Positions 14,845 to 24,681 are shown, counted from the first letter of the stretch. The stretch: 64,000 bases of DNA from Mesoflavibacter sp. (GCA_017792345.1 CP051228.1:4804148-4868147), one strand, 5' to 3'. The notes: generated by a model not told the origin, from the letters alone. Numbers and translations: made by a program.

Positions 14845-17301
14845 TCAGACGGAGCCTGTCAGTTGGAACGCCGACCAATAGACCGGATGGGGGAATTCCT
14901 TGCGGGTTTCGATCATCGCCGAGCGCAGCGCCTGTGCCTTCGGCATGGTCCGCAGATTCCGATAGAATCGTTCCATCAGATAAGCAGTCCCCTCATCCGA
15001 CACCGGCCACAGGCTGGCCACGACCGATTGCGCACCGGCATAGAGGAAACCGCGGGTCAGGCCGATCACATCGTCGCCTGTCTCGACTGTCCCCAGACCG
15101 GTATCGCAGGCGCTGAGCGTCACCAGATCGGCATTGAGGCGCAGACCGTATAACTCATCCACCGTCAGCGACCCGTCTTCCCCCTCGCCCGGCGACAGCA
15201 GCAGGCGGGACGACAGCGGGGCTTCCGGATCGAACTGGCCATGGGATGCCAGATGCAAGTACCGGAAAGCCGGCGCGAACTTCTTGAAGCTCGATTCCGA
15301 CGCGTATTGGCGCAGCAGGATGCGCGACTGCGCCCAGCCCTTGTCGATCGCGCGCGTTTCGTTCTCTGCCCCCGGCAGGTCAAGCGACGGATCGCCCAGA
15401 TCGGGATTGCCGAAGGCCAGTAGTTCCTCGGTCGGGGTGGTGTCCTTGTTCAGGAAACGCATGACCGATGCACTGGGCAGAATGCGCAAATTGTAGCGGT
15501 CGATCAGGAAGCCCGATCCGTCATGCAGCGCGGCGAAGGGAACGTAATGCAGCGGTCCATGCGGCACGATGGTCAGGCGCTTGCCGGACAATTGATCCGC
15601 GACCGGGGCGATCAGACGGTCATAGACGCGTTGACCGGCGACCATATACGCATCCGCCCGCACATTCTGTACCGAGCGCCGGAAGTTGGTGACGGTCGAC
15701 GCCAGCGGGAAGCGCGGCAGGGCGACCGCCCGGATCTCGCTGCGAGTGACGGTAAAGGCGTACAAGTTCTCGCCCTGACCGAAATACTCCAGCAGCACTT
15801 CGTCCGGTGCCAGACGCGCCTGGATCGCCGCCGCCTGTTCCGGCGAGACGGTCACCAGCGATGCCAGTTCCGGCGCGGCGGCCTGAAGGGCCTGACGTTT
15901 TTGATCCAGCGTGGCCGCCCGTGTCGCCTGGCTGTCCGCGTCCAGGGATACGATCTCCACCGATTTGCGCTCCAGCGCGTCCAACTCACCCACCAACGCC
16001 GCCGCCTGGGGATTATCCGCAGCGAACTGGCTGCGGCTTGCCAGCATGTCGACCATGGCCCGCGCCTTGGCTCGTTCGGCATAGTCGAACGCAGCGACGG
16101 CGTCGCCCTCCTCCACCAGCAATACGACAAGATCCTGATAGACATCGTTGCGGTTGCCGACGAAGCCCAGCTTGTAGGCCTCGCTTTCCAGATGCGACCG
16201 TTGACGCTCCAATACATCGATCGCGCGGCGGAAATACTCACCCGCCCCCGTGCGATCACCATCGGCGGCGGAAATTTGACCGCGTTCATAGAGCAGTTGG
16301 AAATAGGTATCGCCGAAATTCGCGACGCGCGGTTCCTGAAGAACCTTGTCATAGCCGGCGCGCGCTTGGTCGAGACGGCCGGATTTATAGGCAGCCCGGT
16401 AGATCATGACCTCTAACGGGAAATCGTGAACGAAGGTAACGTCGTCCAAATTGGTGCCCGTCACCGCGTAGGCGATCGGCTCCAAAATCGGCTTCTCCAG
16501 GAAGGTCAACGCCTCAAAGAATCCGTCGGCAACCTTGTCCAGGTCACTGCGGTCGTCCCGCACGAAAGCGGCGTAGGCGTCCTCGTACTTCCCTTCAATG
16601 AAATAGCTTTGGCCCAGCCAACGCCGGATGCTGGCCAATTGAGGGCCATTGTTGAATTCCGACTTGTCGGTCCCCGCTAGAATCTTCAAGAGCTCCTCGC
16701 GGTACCCTTGCGCCGCCTCCGCATTGCCGCGCAGCGCCTCCACGGTTGCCAACATGCCAAGGGGTTCAATCTTCGCATGGGTGCGGATCTGCTGGGCATA
16801 GACGCCGTCTTCGTCATTAATGTTGTTTATGCCCAGGGTCAGAATGGAGGTCATGGCGCTGTAAGCACTGTTCATAATGATCTGGGGCTTACGGTGGGAC
16901 GCGCCATAGGCGGCCCGCGCATTTTGATACGCCGTATCGTACTGCCCCAAAGCCAGATGTTTTTGAACCTCGATCCCTTCCACCAGGATTTCGACGAAAT
17001 CCGCATTGTAGGAGAATAGCGGCGCCGGGCTGAACGGGTCCTTGCCGACCCGCGCCCGCAATTGCGGCAGACAGCGATCCAGTTCCGAATAGCGCTGCAG
17101 CGATTGCAGCGCCTTGCAGACGTTGTAATGGTCAAAAGCCGAAAGTTGAGAATAGTCGGTCTGCGCGGTTCCCTCCACGACAGCGGCGTATTTTCCCTGC
17201 CCCGCATCCCGGGATGTCGCGGTCACGCAACCCGCCAACGTCAATCCCGCGACAACACATACGGACGCCGCCAAACGCCCGTTCAACCGACAAAACCTCA
17301 T
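14845..17301 (-). CDS. CHAT-domain lipoprotein with TPR-like repeats
   Basis: An 818-residue predicted lipoprotein. ATG 17301 (MRFCRLNGRL) has GGGAGG seven bases upstream; an open frame runs to 17412 but lacks that site. The lipobox LTLAGC ends at Cys25. Residues about 60-440 are helical repeats of the TPR type (YDTAYQNARAAYG, YEDAYAAFVRDD, FDYAERAKARAMVDMLASRS), then a coiled stretch, then a C-terminal CHAT domain (about 560-818). Both catalytic residues of this caspase-like fold are intact: His about 687 in HLASHG and Cys about 732 in LSACDTG. CHAT/TPR fusions are usually proteases or scaffolds; an extracytoplasmic lipid-anchored one suggests a periplasmic target. Substrate unknown. Confidence 0.85.
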   Translation of the reverse strand: MRFCRLNGRLAASVCVVAGLTLAGCVTATSRDAGQGKYAAVVEGTAQTDYSQLSAFDHYNVCKALQSLQRYSELDRCLPQLRARVGKDPFSPAPLFSYNADFVEILVEGIEVQKHLALGQYDTAYQNARAAYGASHRKPQIIMNSAYSAMTSILTLGINNINDEDGVYAQQIRTHAKIEPLGMLATVEALRGNAEAAQGYREELLKILAGTDKSEFNNGPQLASIRRWLGQSYFIEGKYEDAYAAFVRDDRSDLDKVADGFFEALTFLEKPILEPIAYAVTGTNLDDVTFVHDFPLEVMIYRAAYKSGRLDQARAGYDKVLQEPRVANFGDTYFQLLYERGQISAADGDRTGAGEYFRRAIDVLERQRSHLESEAYKLGFVGNRNDVYQDLVVLLVEEGDAVAAFDYAERAKARAMVDMLASRSQFAADNPQAAALVGELDALERKSVEIVSLDADSQATRAATLDQKRQALQAAAPELASLVTVSPEQAAAIQARLAPDEVLLEYFGQGENLYAFTVTRSEIRAVALPRFPLASTVTNFRRSVQNVRADAYMVAGQRVYDRLIAPVADQLSGKRLTIVPHGPLHYVPFAALHDGSGFLIDRYNLRILPSASVMRFLNKDTTPTEELLAFGNPDLGDPSLDLPGAENETRAIDKGWAQSRILLRQYASESSFKKFAPAFRYLHLASHGQFDPEAPLSSRLLLSPGEGEDGSLTVDELYGLRLNADLVTLSACDTGLGTVETGDDVIGLTRGFLYAGAQSVVASLWPVSDEGTAYLMERFYRNLRTMPKAQALRSAMIETRKEFPHPVYWSAFQLTGSV

Positions 17302-17510
17302 ACCGAAACCTCCCAACGACCCTGAACCGGCCAACGAAACGCCTGCCCCCATGTCCCGCTCGTCAGCGACTAACGACGCATTAAAGCGGTTATCCCTGAT
17401 CGGCCCAACCAAAAGTTAATGACACAGAAATTCTTAGCTGAGGCCGAGGCTTTCGATCTTGCCGACCCAATCCGGTCAGGCACTATGCGGCGAAACTTGC
17501 GGAGGCCCCG

Positions 17511-18134
17511 ATGACCGACCTGACTCTTTACGACTGCCTGGAAAGCGGCAACGGACACAAAGTCCGCTTAATGTTGAGCCTTCTGGATATCGACTACACC
17601 CTTGTTTTAAAAGACATTCATAAGGGAGAGACCCGGACGCCGGAATTCCTGGCGATCAACCCGATCGGCCGCATCCCCACACTGCAATTCTCCGACGGTC
17701 GGGTGCTGGCCGAATCCAACGCCATCCTGTGCTATCTGGCCGAAGGCTCCGATTATCTTCCGCAGGACCGGTTCGCGCGGGCCCAGGTGCTGAGCTGGCT
17801 GATGTGGGAGCAATACGAGCACGAACCCAATATTGCGGTCGCCCGGTTCTGGATGCACCATCAGGAGATGACGCCGGAACGGGTGAAACTGCTGACCGAA
17901 AAGCAGGAAAAGGGACGCAAGGCCCTGGACCTGATGGAGATGAATTTCACCTATGCCAACTGGGCGGTCGGCAACGATCCCACCGTCGCCGACGTGTCGC
18001 TGTATTCCTATACAAGCGTTGCGGAGGAAGGCGGCATCGACCTGACCCCCTATTCGGCGATTCGGAAGTGGCTGGACCGCATGGCGGCCCTGCCCGGCTT
18101 CATCCCCATGGAACCGTTCGAAGACACGAAGTGA
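17511..18134 (+). CDS. glutathione S-transferase family protein
   Basis: A 207-residue GST. The N-terminal thioredoxin-like domain has the expected LYDCLESGNGHKVRLMLSLLDIDY opening, the glutathione-contact motif IPTLQFSDGRVLAESNAILCYLA, and the C-terminal helical domain has SVADVSLYSYTSV (here VADVSLYSYTSVAEEGG). GGAGG precedes ATG 17511. It is followed after 1 base by the TIGR03084-like gene, so the two probably form an operon; thiol-dependent isomerase or detoxification chemistry would be consistent. Substrate unknown. Confidence 0.9.
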   Translation: MTDLTLYDCLESGNGHKVRLMLSLLDIDYTLVLKDIHKGETRTPEFLAINPIGRIPTLQFSDGRVLAESNAILCYLAEGSDYLPQDRFARAQVLSWLMWEQYEHEPNIAVARFWMHHQEMTPERVKLLTEKQEKGRKALDLMEMNFTYANWAVGNDPTVADVSLYSYTSVAEEGGIDLTPYSAIRKWLDRMAALPGFIPMEPFEDTK

Positions 18135-18135
18135 T

Positions 18136-18921
18136 ATGCAGCAGGCCGAGGATTTCCGGGCGGAAAGCCTCGCCCTTCACGCATTGCTGAAGGACCTGCC
18201 GGATCACCGCTACCGGGAACCGACCCAGTTCAAGGACTGGACCGTCGACGATATTCTGCAGCATCTGCATTTCTGGAACGGCATGGCCGCCTTGCAGATC
18301 ACCGATCCCGACCTTCTGGCGGAACGGATCGACGGTGCCCTGTCCGACAAGCGCGGCATGCGGGCATTTGAGCGCGAGACGCTGGGCGATCCGCGCGGCA
18401 GGCCGCTTCTGGATGCCTGGATCAATGAGGCCCATCGTGTGGCAGACCTTTACGCCGAGGTCGACCCGAAGCGCCGACTGCGCTGGGCCGGGCCGGATAT
18501 GAGCGCCCGCTCCTCCATGACCGCGCGCCTGATGGAAAGCTGGGCCCATGGCCAGGCGGTCTATGACCTTTTGGGTGTCGTCAGGCAGAACGAGGATCGC
18601 ATTCGGAACATCGTCGTCCTGGGCTTGAACACCTACGGTTGGAGCTTCTCCAATCGCGGCGAGGACGTACCCTCCGCCATCCCCCTGCTGCGCCTGACCG
18701 CGCCGTCGGGGGAGATCTGGACTTTCGGGGAGGATACCGGGGGCGGCGAAATCAGTGGCCCGGCGGAGGCCTTCTGCCAGGTCGTCACCCAGTGCCGCAA
18801 TGTGGCGGATACGCCGCTGCGCGTGGAAGGTCCCAATGCAGCGGCCTGGATGGCCCGCGCGCAATGCTTCGCCGGTCCGCCGATGACACCGCCGGCCACC
18901 GGCACCCGCGGTATTCGATAA
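18136..18921 (+). CDS. TIGR03084/maleylpyruvate isomerase-like metal-binding protein
   Basis: A 261-residue protein of the DinB-like four-helix family, in which a few histidines hold a divalent metal. The typical N-terminal DWTVDDILQHLHFWN (first metal histidine region), RAFERET and the central ARLMESWAHGQAVYDLLG (metal histidine) are visible, then a C-terminal SCP2-like part (IWTFGEDTGGGEISGPAEAFCQVVTQCRN). Relatives include mycothiol- or glutathione-dependent isomerases, so its placement one base behind a GST gene makes sense. Exact substrate unknown. Confidence 0.8.
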   Translation: MQQAEDFRAESLALHALLKDLPDHRYREPTQFKDWTVDDILQHLHFWNGMAALQITDPDLLAERIDGALSDKRGMRAFERETLGDPRGRPLLDAWINEAHRVADLYAEVDPKRRLRWAGPDMSARSSMTARLMESWAHGQAVYDLLGVVRQNEDRIRNIVVLGLNTYGWSFSNRGEDVPSAIPLLRLTAPSGEIWTFGEDTGGGEISGPAEAFCQVVTQCRNVADTPLRVEGPNAAAWMARAQCFAGPPMTPPATGTRGIR

Positions 18922-19017
18922 ATTTCGTCCAAAACAAGATAGTTTACGTCCATTACATATTCCGCCAGCGACGGAATTGCCCTAAGCTGACACGATCTTC
19001 CGTCAGACATTCGTCCC

Positions 19018-20331
19018 ATGAACCCCGTCATCGCCGTCAGCGCCATTATTTCCGGGATCGTCCTTTTGCAGGGCGGTATGGGACTGCTGACCGCCGTATT
19101 GCCCCTGCGCATGAACGAGGCGGGATTTACGTCCACCGAAATCGGGATCATGGCAGCCGGCTTCTCCGCCGGGTTCCTGGCCGGCTGTATCTATGCGCCC
19201 AGACTGATCGCACGCATCGGCCATATTCGCGCCTTTTCGGCCTTCGCGACCGTCCTGTCCGCCTTCACCCTGGCCTTCGCGATCGACACGTCGCTGGTCC
19301 TATGGACCGGCGCGCGGTTGATTTCCGGCGTCTGCTTCGCGGGATTGCTGACCGTTTCGGACAGTTGGATTTCGGGGGAGACCGACAAATCCGTGCGCGG
19401 CCGGGTCATGGGCGTCTACATGATCCTTTATAAGCTGGCCCAGGCGTCCGGCCCTTTGATCTTCACCTTCGCGTCGATCACCGGGAACTGGCATTTCATG
19501 CTGGTCAGCGCGCTGTTCTCGCTGTCTCTGGTCCCCGTCGCGCTGCGTCATGGCGGCAATCCGACCCCGCCCAGTGACGAACGCATGGGCCTGATGAGCG
19601 TCTATCGCACGACGCCGCTGGCCATCGTCGGCTGTATCTGCCTCGGCATGTCCAACAGCCCGCTGAACAATCTGATGCCGCTCTATGCCGTGGAGGTCGG
19701 CCTGGGTGTCGCCGGGGCGGCGATCCTGAGTTCCGCCTTGCAACTGGGCGCCCTTATCCTGCAATGGCCGATGGGCTGGGCATCGGACAAGACCGACCGG
19801 CGCAAGGTGATGATCTTCGGCATGGCCGCCGTCGCCGGGTTCAGCACGCTCCTGGCCGTATCGCCGGGTCTGCCGCTGTGGATCACCACCGCCATCGTCT
19901 TCGTGGTCGGCGGGTTCGCCATGTCAATCTATCCGGTACTGCTGTCCCATGCCGGGGATTTCGTGCCGCCGTCGAAGATGGTGCCGCTCTGCGCCACGCT
20001 GATGCTGGCCTTCGCCTTTGGCATGACCTTGGGCCCGATCACCGCCTCCGCCCTGATGGACCTGATCGGGCCGAATGGGCTCTACATGCATTCCATCTTC
20101 TTCTGCAGCTTCTTCATCCTGTTCGCACTGTACCGGATGATCCGGCGATCCGCCCCGCCGACGGAATCGCGGTCTGCCTATGTCAACATGCCGGCGAGTT
20201 CGACCGCGATTTCCCAGTTGGATCCGCGCGCACCGCACCCTGAAGTCGACGAGAGCATAGAAGCGGCCTTCGGGCGCGACGACGCGGATGGCCGCGCCGA
20301 GCCGCCGCGCTACAGCCCGTCGACAAAATAG
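19018..20331 (+). CDS. MFS transporter (YcaD-like)
   Basis: A 437-residue major facilitator superfamily carrier with 12 predicted membrane segments. The first is IIS-GIVLLQGGMGLLTAVLPL; the loop after TM2 reads YAPRLIARIGHIRAF, the MFS motif A position; the central loop contains SDKTDRRKVMIFG, its second copy. The C-terminus is a 55-residue cytoplasmic tail. The N-terminal pattern resembles E. coli YcaD and related proteins, whose substrates are not known. The gene starts 96 bases after the preceding stop and appears to be its own unit. Confidence 0.88.
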   Translation: MNPVIAVSAIISGIVLLQGGMGLLTAVLPLRMNEAGFTSTEIGIMAAGFSAGFLAGCIYAPRLIARIGHIRAFSAFATVLSAFTLAFAIDTSLVLWTGARLISGVCFAGLLTVSDSWISGETDKSVRGRVMGVYMILYKLAQASGPLIFTFASITGNWHFMLVSALFSLSLVPVALRHGGNPTPPSDERMGLMSVYRTTPLAIVGCICLGMSNSPLNNLMPLYAVEVGLGVAGAAILSSALQLGALILQWPMGWASDKTDRRKVMIFGMAAVAGFSTLLAVSPGLPLWITTAIVFVVGGFAMSIYPVLLSHAGDFVPPSKMVPLCATLMLAFAFGMTLGPITASALMDLIGPNGLYMHSIFFCSFFILFALYRMIRRSAPPTESRSAYVNMPASSTAISQLDPRAPHPEVDESIEAAFGRDDADGRAEPPRYSPSTK

Positions 20332-20404
20332 GGCCGATTGCCCAGCCGTTACGGGTTGGCTAGGCTCCCCCGATCATCAGTCTTCGCCTCAAGGGACCCC
20401 ATCC

Positions 20405-21478
20405 ATGCGTGAATACAAGATCGCCGCCATCCCCGCCGACGGTATCGGGCCGGAAGTCATTGAGGCCGGTCAGGCCGTTTTGGAAGCGTTGCAGGCACGC
20501 ATGGGCGACATCGCCTTCCGCTTTGAGAAATTCGACTGGGGGTCGGATTACTTCAAGCGACACGGCGTCATGATGCCGGCCGACGGGATGGAACGCCTGA
20601 AAGGATTCGACGCGATCTATTTCGGTGCGGTCGGCGCGCCGGACGTGCCCGACCACATCACGCTGTGGGGCCTGCGGCTGCCGATCTGCCAGGGGTTCGA
20701 CCAATACGCCAATGTCCGGCCGACCCGGATCATGCCGGGCATCACCTCGCCGTTGCGCAATGCCGGACCGGGCGACCTGGATTGGGTCATCGTGCGCGAG
20801 AATTCCGAGGGCGAGTATTCCGGTCATGGCGGGCGCGCCCATCGCGGCATGCCGGAGGAAGTCGGTACCGAGGTCGCGATCTTCACCCGCACCGGCGTCA
20901 CCCGGATCATGCGCTATGCCTTCAAACTGGCCCAGGCCCGGCCGCGCAAGCTGCTGACCGTCGTCACCAAGTCCAACGCCCAGCGCCACGGCATGGTGAT
21001 GTGGGACGAGATCGCGGCGGAGGTTGCACAGGAGTTCCCCGACGTCACCTGGGACAAGATGCTGGTCGACGCCATGACCGTGCGTATGACGCTGAAACCG
21101 CAAAGTCTGGACACGATTGTCGCCACCAATCTGCATGCCGATATCCTGTCCGATCTGGCAGGGGCGCTGGCCGGCAGTCTGGGCGTCGCGCCGACGGCCA
21201 ATATCGACCCGGAGCGCCGGTTCCCGTCGATGTTCGAACCGATCCACGGCTCCGCCTTCGACATCACCGGCAAGGGCATCGCCAATCCGGTCGCGACTTT
21301 CTGGACCGGGGCACAGATGCTGGAGCATCTGGGAGAACCCGCCGCCGCCGACCGGCTGATGCGCGCGGTCGAACAGGTCTGCGAGGCGGGTATTCTGACA
21401 CCCGATGTCGGGGGCACGGCGACGACCAAGGACGTCACCGACGCAGTGATCGGCGCGATCCGGGGATCGAACGTCTAA
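20405..21478 (+). CDS. tartrate dehydrogenase/decarboxylase-type isocitrate/isopropylmalate dehydrogenase family enzyme
   Basis: A 357-residue NAD-dependent beta-hydroxyacid oxidative decarboxylase. The tartrate dehydrogenase subfamily is suggested by WGLRLPICQGFDQYANVRPTR, RENSEGEYSGHGGRAHRG, the catalytic lysine region TKSNAQRHGMVMWDE and the metal aspartate DAMTVRM; isopropylmalate enzymes differ at the first two. Tartrate dehydrogenases also accept malate, so D-malate dehydrogenase (dmlA) and TtuC are the competing names. ATG 20405 is used; the open frame extends upstream to 20288 within the end of the MFS gene, which is rejected. Probably cytoplasmic. Confidence 0.88.
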   Translation: MREYKIAAIPADGIGPEVIEAGQAVLEALQARMGDIAFRFEKFDWGSDYFKRHGVMMPADGMERLKGFDAIYFGAVGAPDVPDHITLWGLRLPICQGFDQYANVRPTRIMPGITSPLRNAGPGDLDWVIVRENSEGEYSGHGGRAHRGMPEEVGTEVAIFTRTGVTRIMRYAFKLAQARPRKLLTVVTKSNAQRHGMVMWDEIAAEVAQEFPDVTWDKMLVDAMTVRMTLKPQSLDTIVATNLHADILSDLAGALAGSLGVAPTANIDPERRFPSMFEPIHGSAFDITGKGIANPVATFWTGAQMLEHLGEPAAADRLMRAVEQVCEAGILTPDVGGTATTKDVTDAVIGAIRGSNV

Positions 21479-21700
21479 CCCCGGCAACCGACCGCCGGCA
21501 TTTCCGTAAAATCCCACCCATTTTGAACCACTGCCAGGATCGCGCCGTATCGACAACGGTACGAAACAGGGCGGCGCGGCCGCCCCGTGCCCTGAACGGG
21601 AGGGGCCCCGGTACCGGATCCGCCAGACGCCGGCGGATCGCGAACCTGCCCAGGAAGGGCGACCGGGTTCGACAACAGGCGCGATCAGGAGATTCTAAGA

Positions 21701-22120
21701 ATGCTGAAGTCCACCCTGCGCTGGGGCATCCTGGCCTCCGTCCTCGCCAGCACCACCGCCTTCGCCGCCGCCCATGGCGGCCTGTCCGTGAAAGCCTCCG
21801 ACCAGGACGTGTCAGGCGGCACCGTCACGGCGGACACGATCATGGCGGAAAAGAACGGCTGGATGGTCGTGCACCGCACCGGCAGCGACATGAAACCCGG
21901 CCCCGTCGTCGGCTATGCGCCGCTGAAAGCCGGTGAGAACATGCACGTCACCGCGATCCTGACCGAGGAGGTCAAATCCGGCGAAATGCTGATGCTGATG
22001 CTGCATGGCGAAGACGGCGGCATGAAGACCGGCATCTTCGAATACACGCTGGGCGCCAAGGAAGACGGCCCGGTGAAGGTCGATGGCAAGCTGGTCATGA
22101 CGGTCGTCACGGCCCAATAA
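21701..22120 (+). CDS. secreted DUF7282-like domain protein
   Basis: A 139-residue exported protein. It has a signal peptide (MLKSTLRWGILASVLASTTAFAAAHG) and a small beta domain: LSVKASDQDVSGGTVTADTIMAEKNGWMVVHRTGSDMKPGPVVGYAPLKAGENMHVTAILTEEVKSGEML. The VVxR..GSD..PGPVVGY..L..GEN pattern recalls the DUF7282 domain seen in extracellular proteins of bacteria and archaea. AGGAG lies upstream of ATG 21701, and a good terminator follows. Single-gene unit; function unknown, perhaps surface- or ligand-binding. Confidence 0.75.
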   Translation: MLKSTLRWGILASVLASTTAFAAAHGGLSVKASDQDVSGGTVTADTIMAEKNGWMVVHRTGSDMKPGPVVGYAPLKAGENMHVTAILTEEVKSGEMLMLMLHGEDGGMKTGIFEYTLGAKEDGPVKVDGKLVMTVVTAQ

Positions 22121-22139
22121 ACCGGACACTCCGGCCTGA

Positions 22140-22167
22140 GGACCCCGCCCCCCGGCGGGGTCCTTTT
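22140..22167 (+). terminator. rho-independent terminator after the DUF7282-like gene
   Basis: Stem GGACCCCGCC / GGCGGGGTCC (22140-22149 with 22154-22163), loop CCCC, then TTTT. Starts 20 bases after the stop codon. Confidence 0.9.
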
Positions 22168-22275
22168 CTATTTCCGCGCCGGCCCTGCCATAGCCCAAGC
22201 CTTGAACGAGGATGTCATCCCCTTATGATGACATCACGGTGATTGGGACGAAATGTACGGTAGTCGGGGGTTTCC

Positions 22276-23844
22276 ATGCGGTTTTGGGTTGTCGCTTTTC
22301 TGTGCGCCTTCGTGTCGTTCCACAGTCCTGCGAGCGGCAACACGCCTGAAACCCGCAAAGCCCTTGTGATCGGCAACGGCGCATACGGTGTCAGTCCGCT
22401 CCCCAATCCGCTCAACGATGCGCAGGCGATGACGCAGGCGCTGGAAATGTCTGGCTTCGACGTCACACTGGCGACGGACCTCTCCTATCGGGATCTGCAG
22501 CGTGCCGTTGTCCGATTCAGCCGGGAGGTACGGGCCGCCGGTGAGGAAACGGTCGCCATGGTCTACTATGCGGGCCATGCGGTACAGGCGAACGGCGAGA
22601 ACTATCTGATCCCCGTCGACGCGGATATTCAGGATTCGCTGGATCTGGAAATTCAGTCGCTTCGGCTATCGACCGTCATGCAAAGCCTGGAGAGCGCCGG
22701 GAACCGGTTGAACCTCGTGGTGCTGGACGCCTGCCGGGACAATCCCTTCCCCAGCATGAGCCGATCCGGATCGCGCGGATTGGCGAAGGTGGATGCGCCA
22801 TATGGGACACTTCTGGCCTATTCCACGGCACCCGGCGACGTCGCCGCGGACGGGGCGGGACGCAACTCCCCCTATACCGCCGCCCTGGTCAAAGCCCTGC
22901 GTGTCCCTGGCCTGCCGGTCGAACAGGTCTTCAAACGGGTGCGTGTCGATGTCATGGAGCGCACCGGCAAGCAGCAGGTTCCTTGGGAAAGCTCATCCCT
23001 GACCGGCGACTTTTTCTTCACACCGGAACGCCCCGCAGTCACCGCCGCGGAACCGCCCGCGCCGGTGCCCCTATCCGCCCCCGACACAAGCGAAGAGATC
23101 GATTACTGGCGTTCGATCGCAACAAGCGATGACACGACCCTGTTCGAAAGCTATCTGGCCCAATATCCGGACGGGCTTTTCGCGGATATCGCCCGTCAGC
23201 GTATCGACGCGCTGGCCGCCGCCCGATTGTCCAGGGAGGCGGAACAGGCCAGCGTCCGCCGTCTGGAAGAAGCAAAAGCGTTCTGGGAAAGCGTCAAGGA
23301 CAGCCCTGATCCATCCCTGTTCGTACCGCTGATCGAGAATTACGGCGACACGTTCTATGCGAAACTGGCTCAAGCCCGCGTGGAATCGCTGAATGCGCAG
23401 GCAGAGGCCAATCGGGCCCGGGCGCAACAGCAAACCGCACAAGTGGACCAGCCCCAGCAGACGGCCGCGCTGTCCACGCCCGCAGCGCCACCGGAACCGC
23501 CGCAGTCCGCCGCCTCAGCCGGTGCACAATGGCGCATCGAATGGTCCGTCGGTAGAAGCCAGGGAAGCGATGCTTTCTGCCGTCCCGGCGAAAACGCCGC
23601 GCTGGATTTCACTCTGGTCGACGGCGCTTTCTCCGGCCGCCTGACCTCATCGCAAGGTCACTATGCCGATCTGAAAATGAGCACCAGTTCAAGCGGGCGT
23701 CTCAGGGTCGATGCCCGGATTCCCAGATGGGTTCAAAGCCGGAATGTCTTTTTTCTGGACCTGGATGGCGATGGCGACCGCATCGAATTTGTGACGCCGA
23801 ACGGCTTTGCCTGCATGCTGATTATCGAGTTGGTCAAGCTCTGA
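22276..23844 (+). CDS. secreted caspase-like (peptidase C14) protein
   Basis: A 522-residue predicted secreted protein with signal peptide (FWVVAFLCAFVSFHSPASG). Residues about 28-250 form a caspase/metacaspase-type domain: KALVIGNGAYG at the start, the catalytic histidine in VYYAGHAVQANG (His101) and the catalytic cysteine in VVLDACRDNPF (Cys153), both intact. The remaining half has two alpha-helical repeat-like blocks (TSEEIDYWRSIATSDDTTLFESYLAQYPDG and AFWESVKDSPDPSLFVPLIENYGD) and a C-terminal beta domain with FCRPGENAALDFTLVDGAFSG and SRNVFFLDLDGDGDRIEF (calcium-binding-like acidic loop). Substrates unknown. Confidence 0.85.
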   Translation: MRFWVVAFLCAFVSFHSPASGNTPETRKALVIGNGAYGVSPLPNPLNDAQAMTQALEMSGFDVTLATDLSYRDLQRAVVRFSREVRAAGEETVAMVYYAGHAVQANGENYLIPVDADIQDSLDLEIQSLRLSTVMQSLESAGNRLNLVVLDACRDNPFPSMSRSGSRGLAKVDAPYGTLLAYSTAPGDVAADGAGRNSPYTAALVKALRVPGLPVEQVFKRVRVDVMERTGKQQVPWESSSLTGDFFFTPERPAVTAAEPPAPVPLSAPDTSEEIDYWRSIATSDDTTLFESYLAQYPDGLFADIARQRIDALAAARLSREAEQASVRRLEEAKAFWESVKDSPDPSLFVPLIENYGDTFYAKLAQARVESLNAQAEANRARAQQQTAQVDQPQQTAALSTPAAPPEPPQSAASAGAQWRIEWSVGRSQGSDAFCRPGENAALDFTLVDGAFSGRLTSSQGHYADLKMSTSSSGRLRVDARIPRWVQSRNVFFLDLDGDGDRIEFVTPNGFACMLIIELVKL

Positions 23845-23870
23845 CGGCGAAAAGCCACACCGGAACAGCA

Positions 23871-23899
23871 AAAGGCCGGGCCCAACGGGCCCGGCCTTT
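23871..23899. terminator. bidirectional terminator between the caspase gene and rpsD
   Basis: A perfect 13-base inverted repeat AAAGGCCGGGCCC / GGGCCCGGCCTTT (23871-23883 with 23887-23899) around AAC. It reads as a hairpin with A on one side and T on the other in both directions, and lies between the converging stops at 23844 and 23926. Confidence 0.92.
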
Positions 23900-23925
23900 C
23901 GTGTAACGAACTTCGAACCGGTCGA

Positions 23926-24540
23926 TTAGCGCGAGTAGAACTCGACGATCAGGTTCGGTTCCATCTGCGTCGGGTAGGGAATGTCTTCCAGTTTCGGCGT
24001 GCGGGTGATGGAAGCGCTGAGCTTGTTGTGGTCCACTTCCAGATATTCCGGAATTTCGCGTTCGGCGCTCTGGATCGCTTCCAGGACCAGCGGCATTTCA
24101 CGGGATTTCTGACGGACTTCGATGATGTCGCCGATCCGCACGCGGTAGGACGCGACGGTGACGCGGCGGCCGTTCACCAGGACATGGCCATGGTTCACGA
24201 ACTGGCGGGCGGCGAAGACGGTCGGGACGAATTTCGCGCGGTAGACGATGGCGTCCAGGCGATGTTCCAGCAGACCGACCAGGTTTTCGCCGGAATCGCC
24301 GCGCAGGCGCGTGGCTTCTTCGTAGTATTTCCGGAAGCGCTTCTCACCGATATTGCCGTAGTAGCCTTTCAGCTTCTGCTTCGCCATCAGCTGCGTACCG
24401 AAATCGGACGGCTTGCGGCGGCGCTGACCATGCTGGCCCGGCGGGGTTTCGCGCTTGTTGAACGGGCTCTTCGGACGGCCCCAGAGGTTGACGCCAAGGC
24501 GGCGGTCAATCTTGTGCTTTGCGTTAATACGCTTCGACAT
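23926..24540 (-). CDS. rpsD: 30S ribosomal protein S4
   Basis: A 204-residue primary assembly protein of the small subunit. All hallmarks are present: [20 protein letters not shown] at the N-terminus, [35 protein letters not shown], and the S4 RNA-binding domain [30 protein letters not shown]. It stands alone here rather than in the alpha operon, which is usual in alphaproteobacteria. A promoter-like site lies upstream (24682-24710). Confidence 0.98.
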   Translation of the reverse strand: MSKRINAKHKIDRRLGVNLWGRPKSPFNKRETPPGQHGQRRRKPSDFGTQLMAKQKLKGYYGNIGEKRFRKYYEEATRLRGDSGENLVGLLEHRLDAIVYRAKFVPTVFAARQFVNHGHVLVNGRRVTVASYRVRIGDIIEVRQKSREMPLVLEAIQSAEREIPEYLEVDHNKLSASITRTPKLEDIPYPTQMEPNLIVEFYSR

Positions 24541-24681
24541 AAGTTACTCTCCCGTTGTCTCACGGTGTTGTGCCAAGTTGTCCCGGTAGTCCGATCCCAG
24601 CCCGCCTATTCAGGCGTTCGGGTGGCGGGAGAGCGCGATGGGACAAGTCCCGACGCAATCCACATTCCCGGAAAGCGCGCC

